Shown in pieces: positions 45,801 to 52,925 of a stretch of 64,000 nucleotides of DNA. This DNA comes from Haematobia irritans (lineage: Eukaryota; Arthropoda; Insecta; Diptera; Muscidae). Below the pieces are notes generated by a model that was not told the origin of the DNA, made no database searches, and saw only the letters and a program-made list of their open reading frames with translations. The translations under genes and the position numbers were made by a program. The stretch spans positions 195,321,063 to 195,385,062 of the forward strand of contig NC_134397.1 in assembly GCF_050003625.1 (NCBI RefSeq), read 5' to 3'. Position 1 is the first letter of the stretch. Each line of letters starts with the position of its first letter.

Positions 45801-48513
45801 AGCAACCACTGCTCCACGGTGCCCAACTAAATGTATTTTTCTGTTAAATAAACTTTGTTTAATCGGCTCGTGGGCGCCGCATAAATATAACTTATATGGA
45901 TATTTATCTATTGATGACCATAACAGGTACATAGCTCAGTGGATAGTGTGTTGGCTTACAAATTCCATGGTCCGCGGTTCGATTCTCCGTCCAGGCGAAA
46001 GGTAAAAAAATTTTAAAAAAAATTATAAAATCGTATAATTTCTTCTACATTGTTTGTATTACAGAAAAAGGTGCTAAGAACTTACAAATTTCGTGGAAGT
46101 GAGAAAGATGTGAGGGAAAATGCAATTAGCCAGAAAAAATTTTTTTTTTTTGCGTTAGTCTTTGTGAAATTGTTTTTACATCCTGGAAAAGAATAAACGT
46201 TTATCACAAAAAGTATATACTTTTCTTCCAAATACACTTCCTTACAGCTAAAAGCAAATGAGAAACAAACTATGTTTGTCTAAAATTTCGTTTGGGAGGA
46301 AAGAATTATTTTTTTTGGGTGTACGTATCCTAACAGGATACAACGGTACCTATCCTAACCTATGGTGTTACGTACAGAAAAAAAATCAATAAAATTGAGC
46401 TAAACCGAAAAAAAGTGAACTGTTTTATAGGAAGAATGAACTACCTCGCACGAAAATTGAACTAAATTTTACTCCACATTTTGAGATTTCTACAAAGCGT
46501 TGTTAAAATCAGGAAAATTGAATACCCTGTTGTACTTTTTAACTGCAGTTCACGAAATTACATCCTCTCATAGAAGAAAAAATGAACTACAATAAAAGAA
46601 GAAAATCATTGGCGCCAAATTATCACCATTTTAACCATACAGTAGTTCATTCTTACTATTTTTGGGAATCGTACGAAAATCTTCGTTTGCTTTAGTTCAT
46701 ATTGAACTTATGTGTACGATCATTGAACTTTATACCCACGTTTAGTTCATAAAATTTTTGAGACATGCTTAAAAAAAGTAAGTTTTCATTAAGTTGTAGA
46801 AAATGTCGAAAAAAATAATAAAATTTAACCACTAACAAATAAATTTTTTCCAATAAAAATAAGTTGAATTTAGCGTTAGTTGAACTACGGAAAATTTTTT
46901 CTGTGTATTGACATAAAGAACAATTTTCACTGAGGCAATGAAAATGTTCACTAATAGTAGAAAATGTTTCATTTAATATTGACTGACAATGTTTATGACA
47001 AATTTCGTGCATATTACAAAGGTTTTTCTAGCAGTATAGAAAATTAAACAAAAATTAAAAAGTCCAGTTTCGGAAAGCCAGTTGTTTTTACCCATTAAAA
47101 ATATAAAAAAAGCATGCTATAAAAAATTGAATGAAAAAAATTCCTATGTAGTTAAAATAAATAACATCATTGGGAGTACATCTTCTGGAAGTGCTTTTAA
47201 AGTTGTGCCTCTGGAAGAACTTCCAAATTTTTTTGCTGGGTATGTAAATCATAATGAACCTAAACTAGATTTAGCCTAGTTTCCCGTTAGTCGCAACGAG
47301 TCCTTTCGACAAACAAAATGTTATGGTTATAAATTCAGCGGCCTTTGGTATTTCCTGTGACTTAGGGAAATTGGCTGAATAGATTTCGGAAAATTACGCG
47401 CCAAGTTCACAAATCCAAAATTTTGAGCCCACTCACGGAAAAAATACTGGCAATGGTGACTGCATTGCATTGTTTCATGCGTTCATATTGTATTTTTGGG
47501 ATCATGTGTTCTATAAAATGGGTTAGAGTGGGACCCTTTGGTACATTGCTGTTTTCTTGGCGTTATGAAAAATATAAAAATTATCATAGTCCAATGTTTT
47601 GGAGGTTGAGCTTAAAAATGTCTCAACCTCATGTTTTATAATTTCAAATATTCGCCTAAGATTTGCGTAAGTACACCAGAACTAACGATATACAATAGTT
47701 TTTTTTTGCAAATGAATATAGTGTTAAATTATTTATAGAATATTATTCCGATAGAAAGTTATTAATATCCATAGAGAAGTCTAGTTTAAAATTTAGTTAA
47801 AATAAAAAGACAATCATTTTCGTAATCACATCAATTATTGTTATTCTAATAAAGTTTGTATATACAAAAGAAAAAAATGCAATAACGTGGATAATAAGCT
47901 TTAAATGTATTAAGTGACCAACTTCTCACAAAAGAAAATTGAAGCATACATTTTTTTAAAATTTAACTCTGGTAAAAGGAAATTTATGTGAAACATTTTA
48001 TTACAAATAAATAATTTAGATTTTAGATCATTTATGATATATATGTATGTATATTCCCATTTATTATATTTAGAAGAAAGTGAGTTTCGTGTATTTTTAT
48101 GTGTTTTTTTTTTTAATATTGCTCTTCTTTGTACCCCCTTGCATAGACGTCCTTTTTAAGTGATATAACAAAGACATGTATTTTTTTTTTTAATTTTTTG
48201 TAATGTGTGTTGTGTTCTTTTTAAATCTACATTTTACAAAATTAAATATGAAAAATCATAATAATAATAGTCAATATACTATATGGTTTTTTTTGATTAT
48301 TGTGTGTAGCTGGCTCTAATTTATTTTAGACACATTCACTTCACTCAAATTGCCTTTTCTTCCCGTTTTTTCTTCTTCTTTTTTTATATACTTCTATTAT
48401 TTCTTGTGATCCTGTATAATCATTACCGCTACCACTACTACTACTACTACTTCTACCACTCTATCTAGGATGACGTTGTAGAGGGCACATTAAGAGATAT
48501 TGGACTTATATAG
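21814..48513 (+). CDS. AP-1sigma: AP-1 clathrin adaptor sigma subunit, five exons over 26.7 kb
   Basis: Small subunit of the AP-1 complex, which sorts cargo at the trans-Golgi network and endosomes and binds dileucine signals together with gamma. Exons: 21814-21816 (the ATG alone, followed by GTGAGT), 21966-22144, 22216-22324, 32574-32711, 48469-48513. Joined product: 157 aa, the normal length. It begins [20 protein letters not shown] and contains the longin-fold stretch [27 protein letters not shown], then [34 protein letters not shown] and QDLLQE. The last exon adds [14 protein letters not shown]. All junctions are GT/AG and in phase. Intron 3 (10.2 kb) contains an entire opposite-strand MADF gene, and intron 4 (15.8 kb) is almost all transposable DNA. 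The last exon was assigned by its family-typical -IGL ending after a pyrimidine/ACT-rich acceptor. AP-2/AP-3 sigma are excluded by the N-terminus. Confidence 0.95.
22640..22830 (-). mobile_element. LINE 3'-end fragment in AP-1 sigma intron 3
   Basis: 'ttttttttatttatttttaa' followed by 'caatataatacaaaggccc' looks like a reversed LINE tail and 3' UTR. It is short and non-coding. Confidence 0.45.
22831..23250. other. AP-1 sigma intron 3, no feature seen
   Basis: AT-rich sequence downstream of the nested MADF gene's stop codon. It presumably includes that gene's 3' UTR. No coding signal. Confidence 0.4.
23251..26018 (-). CDS. Four-MADF plus BESS protein, nested in AP-1 sigma intron 3
   Basis: Probable sequence-specific DNA-binding regulator of the MADF-BESS family (Adf-1 relatives); the exact orthologue is not recognised. 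Minus-strand exons: 26018-25605, 25536-24958, 24900-24796, 24731-24402, 24346-23837, 23764-23597, 23469-23251. All six introns are short (57-84 nt in the cluster, up to 127), GT/AG and phase 0. Product: 774 aa. MADF domains lie at about 16-112, 199-291, 382-476 and 520-612, each with the pattern [15 protein letters not shown], LRSxYKREVxxLE and YFEAMDFLR. Acidic linkers separate them and end in SIYDE/SIYEE before an exon starting DI(I/V)E. The C-terminus (about 726-765: [17 protein letters not shown] to INDIL) matches a BESS protein-interaction motif. Single-MADF proteins are the norm; four is unusual. Alternative splicing could drop individual MADF exons without changing frame. Confidence 0.9.
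26019..26510. other. 5' flank of the nested MADF gene
   Basis: Probable promoter region of the MADF gene inside AP-1 sigma intron 3. No repeat or coding signal until short 29-bp satellite units begin at about 26512. Confidence 0.4.
26511..26572 (+). repeat. Two stray units of the 29-bp satellite
   Basis: Contains TTTCTATAGAAA twice. It lies on the left of the AACCGGTT element, with more units on its right at 28203, so the element may have inserted into or next to an array. Confidence 0.6.
26661..28127. mobile_element. AACCGGTT-rich terminal-repeat element, about 1.47 kb
   Basis: The left terminus (about 26661-26706, TTGGCGGTCG..AACCGGTTA..CTAAAGTGTAAG) and right terminus (about 28081-28127, CTTACACTTTAG..CGACCGCCAAG) are inverted repeats of about 47 bp. 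Inside, about 26725-27010 and 27046-27345 are diverged direct copies, and 27460-27770 contains a third internal repeat ('aagcgccgcaggc' with 'aatcgcgcgatttt'). No transposase frame. Related fragments with 'ggttaaccg' sequences occur near 36040 and 37250-37370. Confidence 0.75.
28203..28635 (+). repeat. 29-bp satellite array 2 with closing terminus
   Basis: About 12 units, then the closing module 'gaattctaccaatctacc'..'tggtagaattctacc' and GTGGCAACCGTG at about 28620-28632. Confidence 0.85.
28655..29716 (+). repeat. 29-bp satellite array 3 (most homogeneous)
   Basis: Roughly 36 units. From about 28840 to 29440 nearly every unit is identical, which suggests recent homogenisation or expansion. 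The first ~200 bp (starting 'gccgaaaattttgtc') repeats the start of array 2 almost exactly, including a shared odd unit 'cccttaaacattttt'. The array is cut on the right by a LINE. Confidence 0.9.
29717..31797 (-). pseudogene. Broken LINE inserted in the satellite array
   Basis: Minus-strand non-LTR retrotransposon with its poly(A)/3' UTR at 29717-30025. Reverse transcriptase pieces in shifted frames: 31354-31842 (endonuclease/RT linker; its first codons read into the satellite), 30471-31343 ([36 protein letters not shown] and the catalytic YADDVQL), 30192-30458 and 30026-30301 (thumb and end, [13 protein letters not shown]). At least two frame breaks. It is 5' truncated at about 31797, where satellite units resume. 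Related to, but clearly different from, the LINE at 4480. Confidence 0.85.
31798..32140 (+). repeat. 29-bp satellite array 4 with closing terminus
   Basis: About eight units, then 'ggtagaattctaccaactgtgg' and CAACCGTGG at about 32110-32140. With array 3 it brackets the LINE and was probably one array before the insertion. Confidence 0.8.
32141..32573. other. End of AP-1 sigma intron 3
   Basis: Holds a short 153-bp-family relic (about 32145-32290, 'atcggtccatattttgg'), then AT-rich intron ending in a pyrimidine-rich acceptor just before exon 4. Confidence 0.5.
32712..34310. other. AP-1 sigma intron 4, first part
   Basis: AT-rich intron. Reading straight on from exon 4 gives nine codons and a stop (VSTPEMYDL). 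A MITE fragment of the ACACCCAAAGAAA/AGCAGACTT family lies at about 33752-33880. The region 33965-34080 has no recognised feature. Confidence 0.45.
34316..34512 (+). mobile_element. tRNA-derived SINE
   Basis: The head resembles a tRNA gene: A-box-like TGGTGCAATGGTTAGC and B-box-like GGTTCGATTCC, 30-odd bp apart. The body follows (AAAAAGTTTTTCAGCG, GTGGATTATCCCACC, CACTGGAATGTGGAACGCC, CGGCTATAAAAAGG). A fragment of the same SINE is in EPRS intron 5. It joins directly onto a 153-bp-repeat element. A cloverleaf is not well conserved, so it is not annotated as a tRNA gene. Confidence 0.75.
34513..35815 (-). mobile_element. 153-bp-repeat element (copy in intron 4)
   Basis: Starts with the conserved block 'gtccgcccgcccatctgttg' and 'cgctaacttccgaacgaaac', then four to five diverged repeat units of about 140-158 bp (each with 'tatagcccccatataaacc'). 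It ends with 'ggtggagggtatataagctt' and CGGCCTGGCCGAAC near 35755-35810. It is interrupted by a satellite element at about 35332. Read on the minus strand the units stay open and give repeats of a [20 protein letters not shown] peptide. I do not regard it as a gene. Confidence 0.7.
35332..35575 (+). repeat. 29-bp satellite element 5, inside the 153-bp-repeat element
   Basis: Starts GGTTGCCACTCGACC, then about eight 29-bp units. The closing module is missing or truncated at 'gtcaagcttaattg'. Confidence 0.75.
35960..37376. mobile_element. Terminal-repeat element with 'GTCCAAAA' ends, nested insertion inside
   Basis: The left end 'taggatgtccaaaacc' (about 35962) and right end 'ggttttttggacacacta' (about 37359-37376) are inverted. 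Both halves are rich in GGTTAACCG/AACCG motifs. A second element (about 36565-37212) interrupts it. No coding frame. Confidence 0.5.
36565..37212 (+). mobile_element. Element with TATACCC/GGGTATA start and (CTGT)n block
   Basis: Begins 'atacccttcaccactactgtgg' and 'acagggtataataag', then 'gatgtccgtctgtctgtctt', then two to three units of a ~153-bp repeat containing 'agatatagctcccatatata', and ends 'gactttccttacttgtttt'. Architecture parallels the 59.3-61.0 kb element, and the minus-strand peptide ([11 protein letters not shown]..) is similar, so they look like distant relatives. Confidence 0.55.
37470..38046 (+). mobile_element. 153-bp-family fragment split by a MITE
   Basis: 'ataccctacaccatttgatg'..'tcattccgcatcgaaatatt' matches the start of the 59.3-kb element. 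The match resumes at about 37795 ('gatgaaattctaagtcg') and runs to one repeat unit. The gap is an AATT-rich MITE (37549-37780). Confidence 0.6.
37549..37780 (+). mobile_element. AATT-rich MITE, copy 1
   Basis: Begins ACACACAAAAAA, ends in TTTTTGTTCTGTG. The interior is built of CAATTAAAAAATTAATTG palindromes and 'gaaatgtcttcaatcacag'. Other copies are at 40565-41138, 43575-45390 (interrupted), 50754-51044 and 53330-53735. Confidence 0.7.
38222..39094 (-). pseudogene. Himar1 transposase, internally deleted
   Basis: DD34D mariner transposase (cut-and-paste at TA). Starts [20 protein letters not shown], with the helix-turn-helix region (about 1-115), the first catalytic Asp in [11 protein letters not shown], and the second in [11 protein letters not shown]. 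The stretch after KTMAKI (HELGFELLPHPPYSPDLAPSD in the related copy at 56.9 kb), including the third Asp, is lost by a ~71-bp deletion that also shifts frame. The scar is the palindrome at 38292-38317. Catalytically dead. Confidence 0.93.
38292..38317. repeat. 26-bp perfect palindrome at the deletion scar
   Basis: ACGATGGCAAAAA followed immediately by its reverse complement TTTTTGCCATCGT. The right arm is original transposase sequence (present in the other copies); the left arm replaces deleted sequence. Confidence 0.9.
39227..40506 (-). mobile_element. Tc1/mariner element with D-37-E spacing, copy 1
   Basis: 1280 bp with termini AAGGGTGATAGGGTCAAAAT and GACCGTATCACCCTT, flanked by TA duplications (39225-39226, 40507-40508). 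Inserted in the 3' subterminal part of Himar1 copy 1. The transposase starts at 40366 ([20 protein letters not shown]) with an N-terminal helix-turn-helix and ends at 39354. Confidence 0.9.
39354..40366 (-). pseudogene. DD37E transposase copy 1, frameshifted, catalytic Glu lost
   Basis: N-terminal part (40366-~40200) is HTH-like, the middle is broken into shifted frames, and the C-terminal 140 residues are open. The second Asp is present (FWPDLASC), but the residue 38 positions later is Ala (RQIAKYW) where copy 2 has Glu (RPIEKYW). Inactive on both counts. Confidence 0.88.
40565..41138. mobile_element. AATT-rich MITE, two adjacent copies
   Basis: About 40565-40850 and 40853-41138 are head-to-tail relatives: each has 'aaaatttttccaattaaaat' near the start, 'tctgtgattgaagacattt' or 'tccgtgattgaagacattt', and 'tttcgtgattga' near the end. 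Non-coding. Confidence 0.7.
41275..41763. mobile_element. Terminal-repeat element 'ACACTGAAAAAACAGTGAAC'
   Basis: Left end ACACTGAAAAAACAGTGAAC and right end GTTCACTTTTTTTTGAGTGT are inverted. About 490 bp, no coding frame. A related element lies at 46373-46915. Confidence 0.65.
41764..43574. other. AP-1 sigma intron 4, non-repetitive part
   Basis: Largely unique AT-rich sequence with no recognised transposon, unlike the rest of the intron. A possible alternative last exon is noted at 43217-43240 (acceptor TTATCAG, then seven codons and a stop). No conserved domain in any frame. Confidence 0.4.
44138..45217. mobile_element. piggyBac-type MITE (TTAA-flanked)
   Basis: Termini CCCTCTAATGCC and GGCATTAGAGGG are perfect inverted repeats, each directly bordered by TTAA (44134-44137 and 45218-45221), the target duplication of piggyBac elements. 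No transposase. It contains the tRNA-bearing element 44310-45150. Confidence 0.8.
44310..45150. mobile_element. Terminal-repeat element carrying two tRNA-like segments, copy 1
   Basis: Ends ACACGCAAGGAAAAA and ATTTTTTGCGTGT are inverted. Inside are a minus-strand tRNA-like head (about 44655-44735; GTGGAGCAGTGGTTGCT and GGTTCGATCCC) and a plus-strand one (about 44848-44922; TAGCTCAGTGGTTAGTG and GGTTCGATTCTCCG), so the two heads point away from each other. The first resembles the SINE head at 34316; the second is a different tRNA type. Stems are imperfect. Confidence 0.75.
45409..46322. mobile_element. Terminal-repeat element carrying two tRNA-like segments, copy 2
   Basis: Same architecture as copy 1: ACACGCAAAGAAAAA start, 'gtttggaaaacgtgtaccg', a minus-strand tRNA-like head (about 45752-45825), a plus-strand head (about 45930-46002), then 'aatttcgtttgggaggaaag' and the end TTTTTTTTGGGTGT. 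About 914 bp; substitutions throughout, but both A/B-box pairs are retained. A right-end relic of the family is at about 53800-53862. Confidence 0.75.
46373..46915. mobile_element. Terminal-repeat element, 'GTACAGAAAAAAAATC' type
   Basis: Left 'gtacagaaaaaaaatcaata'..'aaaaaaagtgaac' and right 'aaaattttttctgtgta' are inverted-like. The interior is full of 'gttcat/atgaac'-type motifs, as in the element at 41275. Non-coding. Confidence 0.5.
46916..48468. other. AP-1 sigma intron 4, last part
   Basis: No recognisable element or gene. The frames at 47082-47279 and 47423-47641 have no family resemblance. The last 100 nt is rich in CTACTACTAC/pyrimidine, consistent with the acceptor of the final AP-1 sigma exon. 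Confidence 0.4.
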
Positions 48514-48959
48514 AAATCAAGATCCATATACATGCATATTTATATACGTATATACACACATACATTTACAAAAAAAAACATCAGTGCACATATTGTTATA
48601 TCAGATATTTATATACATATTTACACACACACACAGACAAATATGAATATCCTACACTTTTTCCACTTAATATTATGATAAGCACATAACTCTATACAAC
48701 GAATAGTATTTTAACAACTCCACCTTGTCATATATAGTATTTTGGATTATTTTTTTTTATATAATCATAGAAATGGAAGGTTTCAAAAAATGATGTTGGT
48801 ACTCTAAAATATGGTAAAGTTTTCTTTTTGTTTTTTGAGTTATGATAAATTAAAAGCGCAGTTTGTTGAGCGTTATTGTTGTTAACTGTATCACAGTGCG
48901 GATTAGTTGTTCTGTGCTGAATTGTTTTTGATGCATTTTGCGAGATAGTTGGAACTGGT

Positions 48960-50142
48960 GCATTTTTTATGGTCCCTTATTAATTTGGAGCCGAGTTTTG
49001 ATAATGTTTATGAAATTTTTGCTTTTGATTGCGCAACTTTTGATGCTCCTCTGCGACAATACATCCTGTGAAGCTTGCAGGAAGTTGTTCACCGCAATTG
49101 CAGCATTTCGAAAAACGGACGTTTTTTCGAAATTTTTGGTTTCTTGTTTGCCAGCGCACCTTGGTTGTTTTGAGCAGTAATTCTTTGTATGATTATATCC
49201 CTGGCAGTTCTTACATTGGGGCATTCCCAACATTTTCTATGGAAATACAATATTTACATAATTTTCTATAGAGAGAAAATTTTCCCCAATTTGTTGTAGA
49301 TTATTTATTTGCGATTCCGAATACTTACTTTTCCACCCCCCCCCCCCAATTTAGGGGCTTTTTTGCCGTTTAGGGGGATTTTTAGGGGTAACATTAAATA
49401 GGGGTAATTTCGGGGGTAAAAAAATATCTTGGACCGAATAAAGTGGAGCAATTCTCATCCAAATTTTGAACAATTATGGCATGAATTTGGAGAAAAAAGA
49501 TGCAGGAAGTCAACCCAAGTTCCTAAATGTAAGCAAGTATGCATTACCATGATTTTCATTATCCTTTCAGTTGCTTCTGTTGAAAGTATATTTTTAATAT
49601 TTGACACAGTTACAAACAAATTATTTTAACTGATTAGCTAAAAGCATTTTAAGAGTTGGAAGTTTAATTACTTCTATTTTGACAAGGGTGTTCAAAATTT
49701 GCTTTATTTCAAATATATCTTTTATATTCTCTGAAGGCTAGAAGCTTAGGTTAAATATATTAACAGCATTCTTCGTATACCAATGAATTGAAGCCTTGTT
49801 CTTTCAGATCCGAAATAATTTCGATGGGTCTGCAGGAGTGATTTAAGTTCTTCGCTATGCCACTGTACGTTGGCCTCATTCTGAGCTTCGATTACTTCTC
49901 TATTTTTTGAGAGTGATCATCTATTTGTTTTATAGTGAACCTTTTTGGAGGCTTTCGTCTTTATGTTGTTGCGAAGGGCGGCGTAATTTTCCACAGCGCT
50001 AACTATAATAGGTGGTGGGCGAAAAGGCCTTGGCTGAGCATTTTTCTTCGTGGAGTTGACTGCAAATATTCTCCAACGATTTTATTCTTTCTTGGATGTC
50101 AATATTGGTTTGCTCTATTTCTTTAAGGCGATTTCTTGCCAT
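48960..50142 (-). pseudogene. Decayed LINE ORF1 (gag-like), minus strand
   Basis: Three pieces of a Jockey-type ORF1 in order on the minus strand. From 50142: MARNRLKEIEQTNIDIQERI, a coiled-coil-like start, then PRPFRPPPIIV in a shifted frame. About 49800: RPIEIISDLKEQGF. At 49233-48967: a zinc-knuckle block CKNCQGYNHTKNYCSKQPRC. About 500 bp of unrelated sequence (49250-49760) separates the last two. Lies downstream of the AP-1 sigma last exon. Confidence 0.7.
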
Positions 50143-50171
50143 AGCGACTGATGTAGTATCACTATATACAC

Positions 50172-50398
50172 TATCCCCTATGTTTCGATATTCGGAATCG
50201 CAAATCGCAAGAATTTAGTTTTTTTTTATAAAGAAAAAAATTGACATACTATCGGACTTAAATTCAATTTGTATTTGAACTTCTTATCAAAGCGAACTAT
50301 GTTGCCAAAATTACAAATTTTATGTTTCGGGGTTAAGAAAATATCGCTAAACGAAAATTTTGCGATTTGCGAATCCGAATATCGGAACATACCCCTAT
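50172..50398. mobile_element. Small inverted-repeat MITE
   Basis: The left arm (about 50176-50214, 'cgatattcggaatcgcaaat') and right arm (about 50356-50394, 'atttgcgaatccgaatatcg') are near-perfect inverted repeats of about 38 bp around a 140-bp spacer. The right-arm region also encodes 'ggaacataccc', matching 'ctatgtttc' on the left. Confidence 0.75.
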
Positions 50399-50753
50399 AT
50401 CAGTTCGTATAATGTTGCCTATGACTACCCATTTAATTGTATCATACGATTCACAACAGAGAACGGCTGCGATCTACCGCAACCGACCAGTGTATTTAGA
50501 AAAACATCAATATTTGCAATCTTAAAATACCAATTGGTAAAATGAATTTCAACCACCAATATTCATCGCAAACGACAACTGTCGGTGGTTGGTCTCTCGA
50601 AAACAACGTAGTAAAACAACCACTCAAATTGGTTACCATATATCTTGGCAGATTCGTATTCTCTTATTTCTTACTCTCTCAATACTCTTAAGGTGATGCT
50701 AACTGCTGCTAGTTGTTGTTGTTGTTGAGTGCAATCACACCCAGTGTGTGTAT
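50399..50753. other. No feature seen
   Basis: Mixed-composition sequence between two MITEs; an open frame at 50360-50545 has no domain. A GTTGTTGTTGTTG microsatellite lies near 50715. Confidence 0.4.
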
Positions 50754-51044
50754 ACACACAAAAAATTTTTTTTCTGATTCAATCACGAAATTAATTGATC
50801 CAATTAATTTTTTAATTGAAATGTCTTCAATCACAGAAATGATAGTATCAATTAAAAAATGAATTGAAGGTCAATTAAAAATTAATTGATCCAATTAAAA
50901 AATTAATTGATACTATTAATTTTTGTGATTGATTTTTGTTTCAATTAAAAAATTTGTTGATTCAATTAAATTTTTAATTGAATATTTTTTAAAACTCAAT
51001 TAAAATTTTAATTGGAAAATTTTTCGTGAAATTTTTTTCTGTGT
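50754..51044. mobile_element. AATT-rich MITE, complete copy
   Basis: The cleanest copy of the family: 291 bp with termini ACACACAAAAAATTTTTTTT and AAATTTTTTTCTGTGT, enclosing CAATTAATTTTTTAATTG palindromes and 'tcaatcacagaaatgatag'. Confidence 0.8.
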
Positions 51045-51500
51045 ACGACCAAACGCGTTTTTTGTTAACCGTGCGATGACGATTGGTTTAACACCGCAAA
51101 ACACTGCAAATCAATATAGGTATATACTAATGGTGTTTTTATTTTTGCATTTGTATTAAAGCAAAAGATCGCATGGTAATTGGTGTCTTACTCACTACCA
51201 ACGACTTTTTGTGGCTAAGATTGCAATACGAAAAAAAGCCAACGGTTGCAGTTCTCTGATTCACAATAGCACGAAACTGTCCCTTATCTGGGTGGCAAGA
51301 ACAAATAAGTTTGTTTTGCTGAATTGATTCTTCCGTCTCTATCAGTTGGTTTATCGTAAATTTGAGTTATCAATATTTAATTAATAAAATTAATTTTGGT
51401 CTCAATTTTGACCAGAATTGGCAACCATGTGCCACATTTAGAATTCTACAAAAAAATAGTAGATTTTGAAATCTTTGTTAGAATTCTTTGCGTTTTGGTC
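51045..51500. other. No gene; partial satellite-element terminus
   Basis: 'ggcaaccatgtgccacattt' and 'tagaattctac' (about 51419-51450) resemble the closing module of the 29-bp satellite element. The rest is unremarkable. Confidence 0.4.
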
Positions 51501-52925
51501 ACGGTTGCCACTCGAACCAAAAATAATATACCCAAATTTGGAGAAAATTCTACCAAAAAATCTTTTATAGATAATTTTGCCAAAATTTTATTTCTATAGA
51601 AAATTTTGTCAAAATTTTATTTCTATAGAAAATTTTTACCAAAATTTTATTTCTATAGAAAATTTTGTCAAAATTTTATTTCTATAGAAAATTTTGTCAA
51701 AATTTTATTTCTATAGAAAATTTTGTCAAAATTTTATTTCTATAGAAAATTTTGTCAAAATTTTATTTCTATAGAAAATTTTGTAAAAATTTGATTTTTA
51801 TAGAAAATTTTGCCAAAATTTTATTTCTATAGAAAATTTTGCCAAAATTTTATTTCTATAGAAAATTTTGCCAAAATTTTATTTCTATAGAAAATTTTGC
51901 CAAAATTTTATTTCTATAAAAAATTTTGTCAAAATTTTATTTCTATAGAAAATTTTACCAAAATTTCATTTCTATAGAAAATTTTGTCAAAATTTTATTT
52001 CTATAGAAAATTTAGTCAAAATTATATTTCTATAGAAATTTTTTTTTCTATAGAAAATTTTGTCAAAATTTTATTTCTATAGAAAATTTTGTCAAAAATT
52101 TATTTCTATAGAAAATTTTGTCAAAATTTTATTTCTATAGAAAATTTTGTCAAAATTTTATTTCTATAGAAAATTTTGTAAAAATTTGATTTTTATAGAA
52201 AATTTTGCCAAAATTTTATTTCTATAGAAAATTTTGTCAACATTTTATTTCTATAGAAAATTTTGTCAAAATTTTATTTCTATAGAAAATTTTACCAAAA
52301 TTTTATTTCAATAGAAAATTTTGTCAAAATTGTATTTTTATCGAAAATTTCGTCGAAATTATATTTCTATAGAAAATTTTGCCAAAATTTTATTTCTATA
52401 GAATGTTTTGCCAAAATTTGATTTCTATAGAAAATTTTTACCAAAATTTTATTTCTATAGAAAATTTTGTCAAAATTTTAGTTCTATAGAAAATTTTGCC
52501 AAAATTTTATTTCTATAGAAAATTTTGTCAAAATTTTATTTCTATAGAAAATTTCGTCAAAATTTTATTTCTATAGAAAATTTTACCAAAATTTTATTTC
52601 TATAGAAAATTTTGTCAAAATTTTAGTTCTATAGAAAATTTTGTCAAAATTTTATTTCTATAGAAAATTGTGTCAAAATTTTATTTCTATAGAAAATTGT
52701 GTCAAAATTGTATTTTTATCGAAAATTTCGTCGAAATTATATTTCTTAGTAAATTTTGCCAACATTTTATTTCTATAGAAAATTTTGTCAAAATTTTATT
52801 TCTATAGAAAATTGTACCAAATTTTATTTCTATATAAAATTTCGCCAAAATTTTATTTCTATAGAAAATTTTACCAAAATTTTATTTATATAGAAAATTT
52901 TGCCAAAATTTTCCAAAATTTGTTC
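51501..52925 (+). repeat. 29-bp satellite element 6 (largest array)
   Basis: Opens ACGGTTGCCACTCGAACC, then about 46 units of TTTCTATAGAAA + ATTTTGYCAAAATTTTA. Many units have GCC or ACC in place of GTC, and a block of about 580 bp appears as a higher-order duplication (for example 'gtaaaaatttgatttttata' at 51781 and 52175; 'ttgtatttttatcgaaaatt' at 52328 and 52708). The closing terminus is not seen. Confidence 0.85.

Noticed and set aside
47082..47641. Two small ORFs in AP-1 sigma intron 4
   Set aside because: No recognisable domain and no splice or codon support; probably chance frames.
49434..49625. hAT transposase C-terminus (ILSVASVESIF-like)
   Set aside because: Only one short resemblance, no upstream domain and no termini; too weak to annotate.
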